Shown: one piece after another, positions 1-5,247 of the stretch
Position numbering within the stretch: position 1 is the first letter of the stretch
Layout: the number at the start of each line of letters is the position of its first letter
NCBI GenBank assembly: GCA_002281005.1
Contig: NCFD01000062.1
Location: forward strand, 1 to 6,890
Direction: 5' to 3'
DNA length: 6,890 nt
From: Acidocella sp. 35-58-6
GTDB lineage: Bacteria > Pseudomonadota > Alphaproteobacteria > Acetobacterales > Acetobacteraceae
Notes under the pieces: generated by a model
The model's database searches: none
What the model saw: the letters and a program-made list of their open reading frames with translations, nothing else
What the model was told of the DNA's origin: nothing
Position numbers and translations under genes: made by a program

Positions 1-2
1 AT

Positions 3-194
3 TTATCCGGTGGGATTTTAGTTGATTTTGCCGGAATGAAGCCAAAGGCCCGACTGCGGTTGATTGAGCCACTAACAACGGCCTTAAAATCAGACCCGCT
101 GCCGAGCCGGCTGCTGGGGTTTTCCAACCTCGGCTTTGCCGAAATTTCGCGGCCGCGCATTCGTCCACCCTTGCATGAGATTTTGAACCCATGA
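3..194 (+). CDS. Ribonuclease E/G family protein, C-terminal end only (partial)
   Basis: Only the last 63 codons are present; the start lies before the window. The visible protein reads GGILVDFAGM, then a helical stretch, then LGFSNLGFAEISRPR, and ends LHEILNP. This matches, from memory, the end of the RNase E/G catalytic core, where a G-x-I-(V/L)-(V/I)-D-F segment is followed by an L-G-(L/F)-x-E-(I/L)-(T/S)-R motif. Such enzymes cleave single-stranded RNA in rRNA maturation and mRNA decay. The protein stops right after the core with no long scaffold tail, so it resembles the short RNase G-like form. Its TGA overlaps the ATG of yacG by 4 bp (ATGA), so the two are probably translationally coupled. 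The RNase E/G-yacG pair is common in alphaproteobacteria, which supports both calls. The S1 domain and catalytic residues cannot be checked here. Confidence 0.82.
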   Translation, partial: LSGGILVDFAGMKPKARLRLIEPLTTALKSDPLPSRLLGFSNLGFAEISRPRIRPPLHEILNP

Positions 195-346
195 GCCAGT
201 GCCCGATCTGCAACAAGCCAACCGACCCTGCGCATAAGCCATTCTGTTCGAAACGCTGTGCTGATGTTGATTTGGGCCGTTGGTTGACCGAATCCTATTC
301 CCTGCCCGCCAAACCGGCGATTGAGGAGGAAGAGGAGGCTGAATAG
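191..346 (+). CDS. yacG: DNA gyrase inhibitor / zinc-binding protein YacG
   Basis: A 51-aa protein from ATG 191 to TAG 344-346. Residues 4-7 give C-P-I-C and residues 19-23 give C-S-K-R-C, the C-x2-C...C-x3-C zinc ribbon of YacG. They are followed by the family's D-(V/L)-D-L-G-R-W-L motif (25-32). The tail is strongly acidic, with five glutamates in a row at 45-49, which is usual for the family. E. coli YacG (65 aa) binds GyrB and inhibits gyrase; this one is shorter but has the whole zinc core. The start is fixed by the 4-bp ATGA overlap with the upstream RNase gene. No strong Shine-Dalgarno is seen, which fits coupling. The gene is too short for many gene callers. Confidence 0.9.
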   Translation: MSQCPICNKPTDPAHKPFCSKRCADVDLGRWLTESYSLPAKPAIEEEEEAE

Positions 347-348
347 GC

Positions 349-370
349 AATGCGACATAAGCCGCATTTT
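349..370 (+). terminator. Candidate weak intrinsic terminator after yacG
   Basis: AATGCG at 349-354 pairs perfectly with CGCATT at 363-368 across an 8-nt loop, and the T's run through 370. It begins 3 nt after the yacG stop. The stem is only 6 bp and the T-run short, so it may be weak or help only in part. Position and shape are the only evidence. Confidence 0.4.
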
Positions 371-427
371 CCGACCAACTGACCTATAACATTATGTTTG
401 TAAAATACACGCTCTGACAAACCGCCG

Positions 428-467
428 AAAAAAACGTCACTGGTTTCAGGATATTTGCCTGACAACC
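428..467 (-). terminator. Candidate intrinsic terminator of dksA
   Basis: Read on the - strand, a hairpin begins 4 nt after the dksA stop. GGTT and TCAGG (467-464, 462-458) pair with CCTGA and AACC (450-446, 445-442), with one unpaired base at 463 and a 7-nt loop. A run of seven T's follows at 434-428. The 7 nt between stem and T-run is longer than in classical terminators, which lowers confidence. Together with the hairpin at 349-370 it separates the convergent yacG and dksA transcripts. Confidence 0.45.
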
Positions 468-470
468 TGA

Positions 471-887
471 TTAGTCGTCGCGGTGGACACGTTCCATTTT
501 TTCGTGACGCTCCTGGGCTTCGATCGACATGGTGGCAATCGGGCGGGCTTCGAGCCGGCGCAAACCGATAGGCTCACCGGTTTCTTCGCAATAACCGTAC
601 GTGTTGTTCTCGATGCGGGCCAACGCCTGGTCAATTTTGGTGATGAGCTTGCGGGCGCGGTCGCGGGTGCGCAGTTCCAGCGCCCGGTCGGTTTCCACAC
701 TGGCGCGGTCGGTGATATCAGCCTCGAGAATCCCGCCTTCACCCAGCGATGCCAGGGTGCCATTGGCTTCTTTTACGAGGTCAGCCCGCCAACGGAGCAA
801 TTTTTGGCGGAAATATTCCACCTGCATAGGGTTCATGAACTCCTCGTCATCCGAGGGCCGGTAATCCGGTGGCAGAGACAGTAGCAT
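471..887 (-). CDS. dksA: RNA polymerase-binding transcription factor DksA
   Basis: A 138-aa protein. DksA binds in the RNA polymerase secondary channel and, with ppGpp, shifts initiation away from rRNA promoters toward amino-acid genes. The N-terminus carries the alphaproteobacterial D-Y-R-P-S-D-D-E-x-F-M-N-P pattern (8-20). A long coiled coil follows, with the tip motif D57-I-T-D60-R-A62, matching the D-x2-D-x-A that contacts polymerase in E. coli DksA. The zinc-finger region (Y97-GYCEETGEPIGLRRLEARPIA) is clear, but only the first of four zinc cysteines remains (C100); the others align to T103, S121 and A124. Loss of cysteines here is familiar in alphaproteobacterial and DksA2-type proteins, so the gene is probably functional but zinc-free. 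The start at 887 has a GAGGA ribosome site at 902-898 with a 10-nt gap. It is divergent from the operon at 1128 and convergent with yacG. Confidence 0.95.
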   Translation of the reverse strand: MLLSLPPDYRPSDDEEFMNPMQVEYFRQKLLRWRADLVKEANGTLASLGEGGILEADITDRASVETDRALELRTRDRARKLITKIDQALARIENNTYGYCEETGEPIGLRRLEARPIATMSIEAQERHEKMERVHRDD

Positions 888-910
888 GAAGTCAGTATCC
901 TCATCTTCAT

Positions 911-936
911 CCAGGGGTTCATCACCGGTTCCCTGG
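911..936 (-). promoter_or_regulatory. Inverted repeat in the dksA leader
   Basis: CCAGGG at 911-916 and CCCTGG at 931-936 are exact inverted copies around 14 nt. They lie between the predicted dksA transcription start (about 940) and its ribosome site (902-898). In the transcript they could form a 6-bp GC-rich stem; as DNA they could be an operator. There is no T-run, so a terminator is unlikely. Function is inferred only from position. Confidence 0.3.
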
Positions 937-946
937 ATTGGGGCGG

Positions 947-975
947 CTTATAGCGATGGGCGGGCAACAAGCCAA
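947..975 (-). promoter_or_regulatory. Predicted sigma70-type promoter of dksA
   Basis: On the - strand, TTGGCT (975-970) stands 17 bp from TATAAG (952-947). The -10 matches the TATAAT consensus at 5 of 6 bases, the -35 matches TTGACA at 4 of 6, and the spacing is ideal. It would start transcription near 940, giving a leader of about 50 nt before the dksA ATG. No equally good promoter was found for the divergent operon at 1128; the best + strand match (TTGCCA at 1024, then a TAAAA stretch at 1049) has a 19-bp gap and is weak. Confidence 0.5.
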
Positions 976-983
976 GCGCTCCG

Positions 984-1002
984 GCAGCACCTTTTATGCT
1001 GC
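984..1002. repeat. Perfect 6-bp inverted repeat in the divergent promoter region
   Basis: GCAGCA (984-989) and TGCTGC (997-1002) flank a 7-nt AT-rich centre. The element sits just upstream of the dksA -35 box and between the two divergent transcription units. It could therefore be a regulator site for either one, or a chance palindrome. No second copy was noticed in the window. Confidence 0.3.
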
Positions 1003-1127
1003 ACTGCGGCATATATGTCACGTTTGCCAAAAGTTAAAGCAAACCGGGTAAAAATCTGTGGCGGCAGTCTCGGTGGGGTGCCACTTATAAGGAATATGGA
1101 TGACAAAATCATGACGAGTGCGCTTTC

Positions 1128-2219
1128 ATGAGTTTTTATGGTCTGGCGGCAACGCTGCGGGACGCGGTGGCCCTGGCTGAGGCGCGGGGCCCTGGCTGTA
1201 ACATAGGGTTTGGCGCGGCTCAGGCCGGTTTTGTTGAGATTTTGGCACCGCATGGCTCTGATTTAACGGCGCCAGAAGCCCAAGCTGGGGTGGCGCTGGG
1301 CCGCTCGCAATACTTCCTCACGTTTGGTAATCACGCCGGTGGGCTCAAGCTGGGTAGCATCGCGCCCATGATCGACCAATTGGCGGCCAGTACCGGGGTT
1401 GGTTTTATGGCAGCATGCATTGCCAACCCGGCGGCAGGCCGCACGATGTATCAAGGCCAGCTATTCGAGGCCGGGCACCTGCGCGGTGACATGGTACGCG
1501 AATTTGGCGCCGCCCTGGAAGGCAATGCCGGGCTGGTGCCGCATGAGATTGTGGCCGCCGGAGCTGCGGCGATCCGGCGGCAATGCAGCGGGCTGAAGGA
1601 GCAAGGCAAAACCCTGGTGTTGATCGACGCTATCAATGACGATGATTGCAGCGCCATTTTCCATGCCGTTGGCAACTATGCGTTAATCGGCGGGGCGGCA
1701 TGGCTGGGCGAGCGGGCCCACGCGGCGGCACCGCCTCAACCCGCCGGGCCGATTGCGATTTTATCGGGCGCCCTTGACCGTCAGACGATTTTTCAAATTG
1801 GCGCGGCACGTTGCGTGTTGCCAGTGTTCGACCTGGAAGTGCGGGCGCCGCGGGCGGCTGATGTAGCGCTGGCGTGGGCGGCTGATAAAATTGGTAAAAC
1901 GGCTTTTATTATCAGTAGTTCCGTGCCGCCCGATAAAATTGCGGCAGGTGCGCCGGTGACCGCGATGTTTGCTGAAATTGCCAAAGGGTTGGTTGCCAAC
2001 GGCGTACAACGCCTAGTGATTGCAGGAAGCGAAACCGCGCAGGCGGTGCTGCAAGCTTTGGGAGTCACGCAGTTTCGGAGCGGTGCTAATTTGGGCCCGC
2101 TGATCTGGTTGGAAAATGAAACATTATCCATCTGCGTCAAACCTGGCGGCATTGGTGCAAAAGGCATCTTCCTGACTGAATTTGAGCCGCAAATTTGCCG
2201 CAATGGGGCGTCTGAGTGA
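1128..2219 (+). CDS. Divergent four-carbon acid sugar kinase (DUF1537/OtnK-like) family protein, probably lacking usual kinase residues
   Basis: A 363-aa protein with no signal peptide or membrane segment. Family landmarks appear in order: P-A-A-G-R-T-M-Y-Q-G (101-110, cf. P-A-x-P-x-x-G-R-T-x-Y-x-G), GLVPHEIVAAGAAAI (135-149), a D-A-I-N-D-D-D segment (167-173), IGGAAWLG (187-194), ILSGALD (211-217), SSVPPDKI (264-271), VIAGSETAQAVLQALGV (297-313) and KPGGIGA (338-344). Members phosphorylate acids such as 3-oxo-tetronate. Here the hallmarks I recall are altered. The N-terminal A-D-D-F-T-G-A is not recognisable, and K-Y-C-S-T-F-D-S-T is replaced by LTFGNHAGG (64-72). The H-P-L-T-P-M loop appears deleted, A-G-G-E-T-S is AGSETA, and L-K-S-G-N-F-G is VKPGGIG. 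Length is about 50 aa below the usual 410-420. There is no in-frame upstream start after the TGA at 1101. First of three genes with 4-bp overlaps. Family assignment is fairly firm; activity is doubtful. Confidence 0.72.
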   Translation: MSFYGLAATLRDAVALAEARGPGCNIGFGAAQAGFVEILAPHGSDLTAPEAQAGVALGRSQYFLTFGNHAGGLKLGSIAPMIDQLAASTGVGFMAACIANPAAGRTMYQGQLFEAGHLRGDMVREFGAALEGNAGLVPHEIVAAGAAAIRRQCSGLKEQGKTLVLIDAINDDDCSAIFHAVGNYALIGGAAWLGERAHAAAPPQPAGPIAILSGALDRQTIFQIGAARCVLPVFDLEVRAPRAADVALAWAADKIGKTAFIISSSVPPDKIAAGAPVTAMFAEIAKGLVANGVQRLVIAGSETAQAVLQALGVTQFRSGANLGPLIWLENETLSICVKPGGIGAKGIFLTEFEPQICRNGASE

Positions 2220-2998
2220 GTACCATGATCATTGAACCACTGACCCAGACCAAACCTGAAATTTGCGCCGGTACACCGATGATCTCGGTGGTGGTGCCCG
2301 TGCATAACGAGGCACCGAATATTCCGCCGCTGATTGCTGCCATCAGCGCCGCATTAGGCAGCATCGATCATGAGATTGTTTATGTCGATGATGGCAGCTC
2401 CGACAATTCACCGGCGGTGCTGGCTGAAATTGCCCAGCGGCAGCCAAATTTGGTGCGAGTGCGCCATAAGGCCAGTTGCGGGCAAAGTGCGGCGGTAATT
2501 ACCGGCGTGAAAGCGGCGCGCGGAAAATATATCGCGACACTTGACGGCGATGGCCAAAACGACCCCAGCGATATTCCGGCGATGCTTGATGCCGTTTTGG
2601 CCACCGAAGCTGCGGGAGCCAGCCCGGTATTGATTGCCGGGCATCGGGTCTCGCGCCAGGATTCCGAGGCCAAGCGCTGGGGCTCCAAAATTGCCAATGC
2701 CGTGCGCGGCCGCCTGCTGAAGGATGGCACGCCTGATACCGGGTGCGGGTTAAAGTTATTCCGCCGCCAGGCATTTCTTGAATTACCGCATTTTGATCAC
2801 ATTCACCGGTTTTTGCCGGCGCTGTTTATTCGCGCTGGCGGCAAGGTTGTTTCAGTTCCGGTCAAGCATCATGCCCGCGCGCATGGGGCTTCGCATTACG
2901 GCACCTGGGACCGTTTGAAAGTTGGCGTGGTTGATTTGCTGGGCGTGGCCTGGCTGCAACGGCGCTGGAGACTACCGCAGATTGAGTCAAACCCATGA
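2216..2998 (+). CDS. Family 2 glycosyltransferase, dolichyl/polyprenyl-phosphate sugar synthase (DPM1)-like
   Basis: A 260-aa protein with one GT-A domain. ISVVVPVHNEAPNI (23-36) is the nucleotide-binding N-terminus, VDDGSSDNS (57-65) contains the nucleotide-sugar aspartates, and TLDGDGQNDP (108-117) holds the D-x-D metal site. DTGCGLKLFRR (174-184) and HRFLPAL (197-203) are typical of the DPM1/ArnC-like group, which moves a sugar from an NDP-sugar to a polyprenyl phosphate on the cytoplasmic membrane face. Unlike GtrB or ArnC it has no C-terminal membrane helices and ends shortly after LLGVAWLQRRW, so it is probably peripheral. The GTG start at 2216 overlaps the previous stop by 4 bp; ATG 2225 is an alternative start three codons in. 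The stop overlaps the next ATG by 4 bp. The neighbouring membrane protein may supply the lipid-handling step. Donor sugar and acceptor cannot be read from sequence. Confidence 0.88.
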   Translation: MSTMIIEPLTQTKPEICAGTPMISVVVPVHNEAPNIPPLIAAISAALGSIDHEIVYVDDGSSDNSPAVLAEIAQRQPNLVRVRHKASCGQSAAVITGVKAARGKYIATLDGDGQNDPSDIPAMLDAVLATEAAGASPVLIAGHRVSRQDSEAKRWGSKIANAVRGRLLKDGTPDTGCGLKLFRRQAFLELPHFDHIHRFLPALFIRAGGKVVSVPVKHHARAHGASHYGTWDRLKVGVVDLLGVAWLQRRWRLPQIESNP

Positions 2999-3672
2999 GG
3001 GCCCCGATGAAACACGCCAGCGTCTCAGCCTTCACCAACACCGCGCTCAAGCCCGCTTTGATGGCCGGGGCGATGGTGACAGTGGCACTGTGCCTGCCCC
3101 TGCTCGGCGGCGGCACCGCGCAATCGACCCTGGTAGATATGGTCTCCCAAGGCGGGGTCCGGGGTCCGGCCATGTATCTTCTGGTGGCCACCCTGCTCAC
3201 TGCCATTGGTCTGCCCCGGCAGATCCCGGCGTTTGTGGCAGGTTATGCGTTTGGCACCTGGAGCGGCGTTGCGATTGCGCTGTTGAGCCTGATGATGGCC
3301 TGCGGTCTGGATTTCATCTGGGCCCGGGCGGTGGGGCGCGAGTTCGTCAAGCGCCGGTTCGGCAAGGTGTTACGCAAAATTGATTCAACCCTGGCAGCAC
3401 GGCCATTTATCGCGACCCTCACATTCCGTTTGATGCCCGTGGGGAGCAATATTCTGCTTAATTTGGCGGCGGGTTTATCCTCCGTCCGGGCCTTGCCATT
3501 TATGGCAGCATCACTGATCGGATTTATTCCGCAAACCGTAATTTTCGCCATGATCGGCCGGGGTAGCGCACCAAGTCACATGAATATGCTGTTCATCGGA
3601 ATCGCGACTTTCGTAGTATCTGCTTCTCTGGGAACCCTATTATTTAGAAAATATCGCCAACAAACTGCTTAA
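2995..3672 (+). CDS. VTT domain (TVP38/TMEM64, DedA-like) integral membrane protein
   Basis: A 225-aa polytopic membrane protein. Hydrophobic segments lie at about 20-38, 57-74, 79-103, 137-160, 165-187 and 197-215. The family signature is visible: VAGYAFGTWSGVAIALL (81-97) corresponds to the A-G-x-x-F-G re-entrant segment. FRLMPVGSNILLNLAAGLSSV (144-164) corresponds to the R-x-x-P...N-x-x-A-G motif, followed by GFIPQTVIFAMIGRG (176-190). Relatives include DedA proteins that recycle undecaprenyl phosphate and eukaryotic TMEM41B/VMP1 lipid scramblases, so lipid transport is plausible but inferred. The ATG at 2995 overlaps the glycosyltransferase stop (ATGA). ATG 3007 is a serious alternative because GAGGG at 2997-3001 is well placed for it. 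Last gene of the operon. Inner-membrane location is expected. Confidence 0.85.
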   Translation: MRAPMKHASVSAFTNTALKPALMAGAMVTVALCLPLLGGGTAQSTLVDMVSQGGVRGPAMYLLVATLLTAIGLPRQIPAFVAGYAFGTWSGVAIALLSLMMACGLDFIWARAVGREFVKRRFGKVLRKIDSTLAARPFIATLTFRLMPVGSNILLNLAAGLSSVRALPFMAASLIGFIPQTVIFAMIGRGSAPSHMNMLFIGIATFVVSASLGTLLFRKYRQQTA

Positions 3673-3682
3673 AATATTAAGC
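3667..3682 (+). repeat. AT-rich inverted repeat spanning the VTT gene stop codon
   Basis: GCTTAA (3667-3672) and TTAAGC (3677-3682) are exact inverted copies around a 4-nt AATA loop, and the first arm contains the TAA stop. There is no T-run and the stem has few GC pairs. It could mark a 3' end, but by itself it is a poor intrinsic terminator. Confidence 0.3.
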
Positions 3683-3730
3683 TGACCTGCTACGGGCGTT
3701 GCGCGAACACTACAATTATGCAATTTGCTT

Positions 3731-3758
3731 ATCCCAAATAAGTACACCTATTTGGGAT
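3731..3758 (+). promoter_or_regulatory. Perfect 10-bp inverted repeat just upstream of livG (operator or leader hairpin)
   Basis: ATCCCAAATA (3731-3740) and TATTTGGGAT (3749-3758) are exact inverted copies separated by 8 nt, and the repeat ends 8 nt before the livG TTG start. As DNA, two 10-bp arms around a short gap look like a dimeric repressor site for the importer operon. As RNA, the 3' arm contains GGGAT, the only purine-rich stretch near the start, so a hairpin could hide the ribosome site. The region 3673-3730 before it contains a TACAAT (3711-3716) that could be a -10 box, but no good -35 was found. A terminator for the upstream operon is less likely because no T-run follows. Confidence 0.55.
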
Positions 3759-3766
3759 GATTCGAT

Positions 3767-4519
3767 TTGGCTGAGACAATTCTGGAAACATCCGGACTGA
3801 CCAAGGCGTTTAACGGCTTCACGGCTGTCAGCGATGTTAATCTGCGGATCGAGACCGGCAGCATTCATGCGCTGATCGGGCCGAATGGCGCGGGCAAAAC
3901 CACCTGCTTCAATCTGCTGACCAAGTTTCTGCAGCCAACTTCAGGGACCATTCATTTTAACGGTCAGGACATCACCGCCCAGAAACCGGCCGACATCGCA
4001 CGGCTGGGGCTGGTGCGCAGCTTCCAGATATCGGCGGTTTTCGCGCATTTAGCCACCGTTGGGAATGTTCGTATTGCGCTGCAACGCGAACGCGGCGCCA
4101 ATTTTGACTTCTGGCGCTCCGACCGGATTTTACAGCGTTATAACGACCGGGCGCATGAATTGCTGCATGATGTCGGGCTGACGGATGCCATCGACACACC
4201 GGCGGGGGAGCTTTCCTATGGCCGCAAGCGGGCGCTGGAGATTGCCACCACCCTGGCGCTAGAACCGAAGTTGATGCTGCTCGATGAGCCGACCGCTGGA
4301 ATGACCGAGGCCGACGTGGTGCGTATTGTGGCGCTGATCAGCCGGTTACGGGCGGGACGCACTATTTTGATGGTGGAACATAATCTTTCAGTGGTATCGG
4401 GCCTGTCAGATAAAATTACGGTATTGACGCGCGGCAAGGTGCTGGCCGAGGGCAATTATGAGACTGTCTCAAAGCATCCTGATGTGATCACGGCTTATCT
4501 GGGAACTGACCATGCTTAA
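3767..4519 (+). CDS. livG: High-affinity branched-chain amino acid-type ABC transporter ATPase LivG
   Basis: A 250-aa ABC ATPase of the HAAT (branched-chain amino acid/urea/amide) class. Visible motifs are Walker A GPNGAGKT (38-45), Q-loop Q87, the LivG-type signature LSYGRKRALEIA (149-160), Walker B LMLLDEP (169-175) and the switch histidine in VEHN (203-206). LSYGR in place of LSGGQ is normal for LivG. The two ATPases power import through LivH and LivM at the inner membrane. The start is TTG: an in-frame TGA lies at 3758-3760, no ATG or GTG follows it near the family's usual N-terminus, and the protein aligns from its first residues. No strong ribosome site precedes it; only GGGATGA at 3754-3760, within or next to the inverted repeat, is nearby. 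It overlaps livF by 8 bp. The four-gene order is ATPases first. Confidence 0.93.
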   Translation: MAETILETSGLTKAFNGFTAVSDVNLRIETGSIHALIGPNGAGKTTCFNLLTKFLQPTSGTIHFNGQDITAQKPADIARLGLVRSFQISAVFAHLATVGNVRIALQRERGANFDFWRSDRILQRYNDRAHELLHDVGLTDAIDTPAGELSYGRKRALEIATTLALEPKLMLLDEPTAGMTEADVVRIVALISRLRAGRTILMVEHNLSVVSGLSDKITVLTRGKVLAEGNYETVSKHPDVITAYLGTDHA

Positions 4520-5204
4520 AGTATCTGATCTCAACGCATGGTACGATGAAAGCCATGTGCTGCATGGCATGGAATTCGAGGTCCGCGAGGGCGAGGTGGT
4601 GTCGCTGCTGGGCCGCAATGGCGCTGGTAAAACCACCAGTTTGAAGTCGATCATGGGAATGATCTCGAAGCGCACCGGCAGCATCAAATTCAACGGCGTC
4701 GAACTGATCAACGCCCGGCCTGATATTGTAGGGCGCGCCGGCATTGCGTTGTGCCCCGAAGAGCGCGGCATTTTTGTCGGGCTAAATGTAACCGAAAACC
4801 TGATGCTGCCGCCGGTCATTGCTAAGGGCGGCATGACGGTTGACGAAATCCACCTGTTGTTCCCGAATTTGAAGGAGCGCGCCAAAAGCCCCGGCACCAA
4901 ACTTTCCGGCGGCGAGCAGCAGATGCTGGCGATTGCCCGGATTTTGCGCACCGGTGCTAAATTGCTAATGCTGGATGAGCCGACCGAAGGGCTCGCCCCG
5001 GTGATTGTCGAGCAGATCGGCATCATGATCGGGGTACTGAAACGCCGCGGCTTCACGATATTACTGGTGGAGCAAAATTTCCGCTTCGCCTCCAAACTTG
5101 CTGATCGCCACTATGTTGTTGAACATGGCGAAGTGGTGGACATGATCCGCAAAAACGATCTCGACGCCAAGATGGATCAATTGCAAAAGCGGCTAGGGAT
5201 TTAA
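4512..5204 (+). CDS. livF: High-affinity branched-chain amino acid-type ABC transporter ATPase LivF
   Basis: A 230-aa ABC ATPase, the partner of LivG. Walker A GRNGAGKT is at 34-41, the signature LSGGEQQMLAIAR at 131-143, and Walker B LLMLDEP at 151-157. The segment EGLAP follows, as in LivF. The switch region reads VEQN (186-189) with glutamine in place of histidine, which is normal for LivF. ALCPEERGIFVGLNVTENL (79-97) corresponds to the family's V-P-x-x-R-x-I-F-x-x-L-T-V-x-E-N-L block. The ATG at 4512 overlaps the livG stop by 8 bp, and GGGA at 4501-4504 is a modest ribosome site. The binding-protein gene follows after 43 bp. All motifs are intact. The substrate is set by the binding protein, so branched-chain amino acids should not be assumed. 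Confidence 0.94.
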   Translation: MLKVSDLNAWYDESHVLHGMEFEVREGEVVSLLGRNGAGKTTSLKSIMGMISKRTGSIKFNGVELINARPDIVGRAGIALCPEERGIFVGLNVTENLMLPPVIAKGGMTVDEIHLLFPNLKERAKSPGTKLSGGEQQMLAIARILRTGAKLLMLDEPTEGLAPVIVEQIGIMIGVLKRRGFTILLVEQNFRFASKLADRHYVVEHGEVVDMIRKNDLDAKMDQLQKRLGI

Positions 5205-5232
5205 GTTACGACGCCTACAAGCAAACACTCTA

Positions 5233-5244
5233 GAGGAGACCTCC
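5233..5244 (+). promoter_or_regulatory. Strong ribosome-binding site of the binding-protein gene, with a small self-pairing stem
   Basis: AGGAG at 5234-5238 stands 9 nt before ATG 5248, the clearest Shine-Dalgarno in the window. GAGG (5233-5236) can pair with CCTC (5240-5243), or GGAG (5235-5238) with CTCC (5241-5244), which would partly cover it. The stem is only 4 bp, so any masking is likely slight. The good site agrees with the need for more binding protein than ATPase. Confidence 0.55.
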
Positions 5245-5247
5245 AAG

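Noticed and set aside
347..470. tRNA or small RNA between yacG and dksA
   Set aside because: No cloverleaf pattern or T-loop consensus was seen; the two hairpins explain the structure.
446..884. Open frames overlapping dksA, on the + strand (483-884, 601-864) and in another - strand frame (446-763)
   Set aside because: They are shadows of dksA, which has a full family match, promoter and ribosome site; the shadow proteins show no recognisable motif.
888..940. An upstream extension of DksA with an acidic stretch in frame before its ATG
   Set aside because: The frame is open back to a TAA but contains no ATG, GTG or TTG, and the ribosome site is correctly placed for ATG 887.
1000..1128. Frameshifted N-terminus of the kinase-like gene
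   Set aside because: All three + frames before 1128 lack anything like A-D-D-F-T-G-A. The distance from ATG 1128 to the GRT motif is close to the usual one, so the N-terminus looks changed in place rather than cut off.
886..1131. 81-codon + strand open frame in the dksA/operon gap
   Set aside because: Its serine-rich start is antisense to the dksA leader, it has no ribosome site and no family resemblance. Only its last 11 codons were kept as a possible leader.
3731..3765. Intrinsic terminator of the GT2/VTT operon
   Set aside because: The stem has only three G-C pairs in ten and no T-run follows; its position against the livG start fits regulation better.
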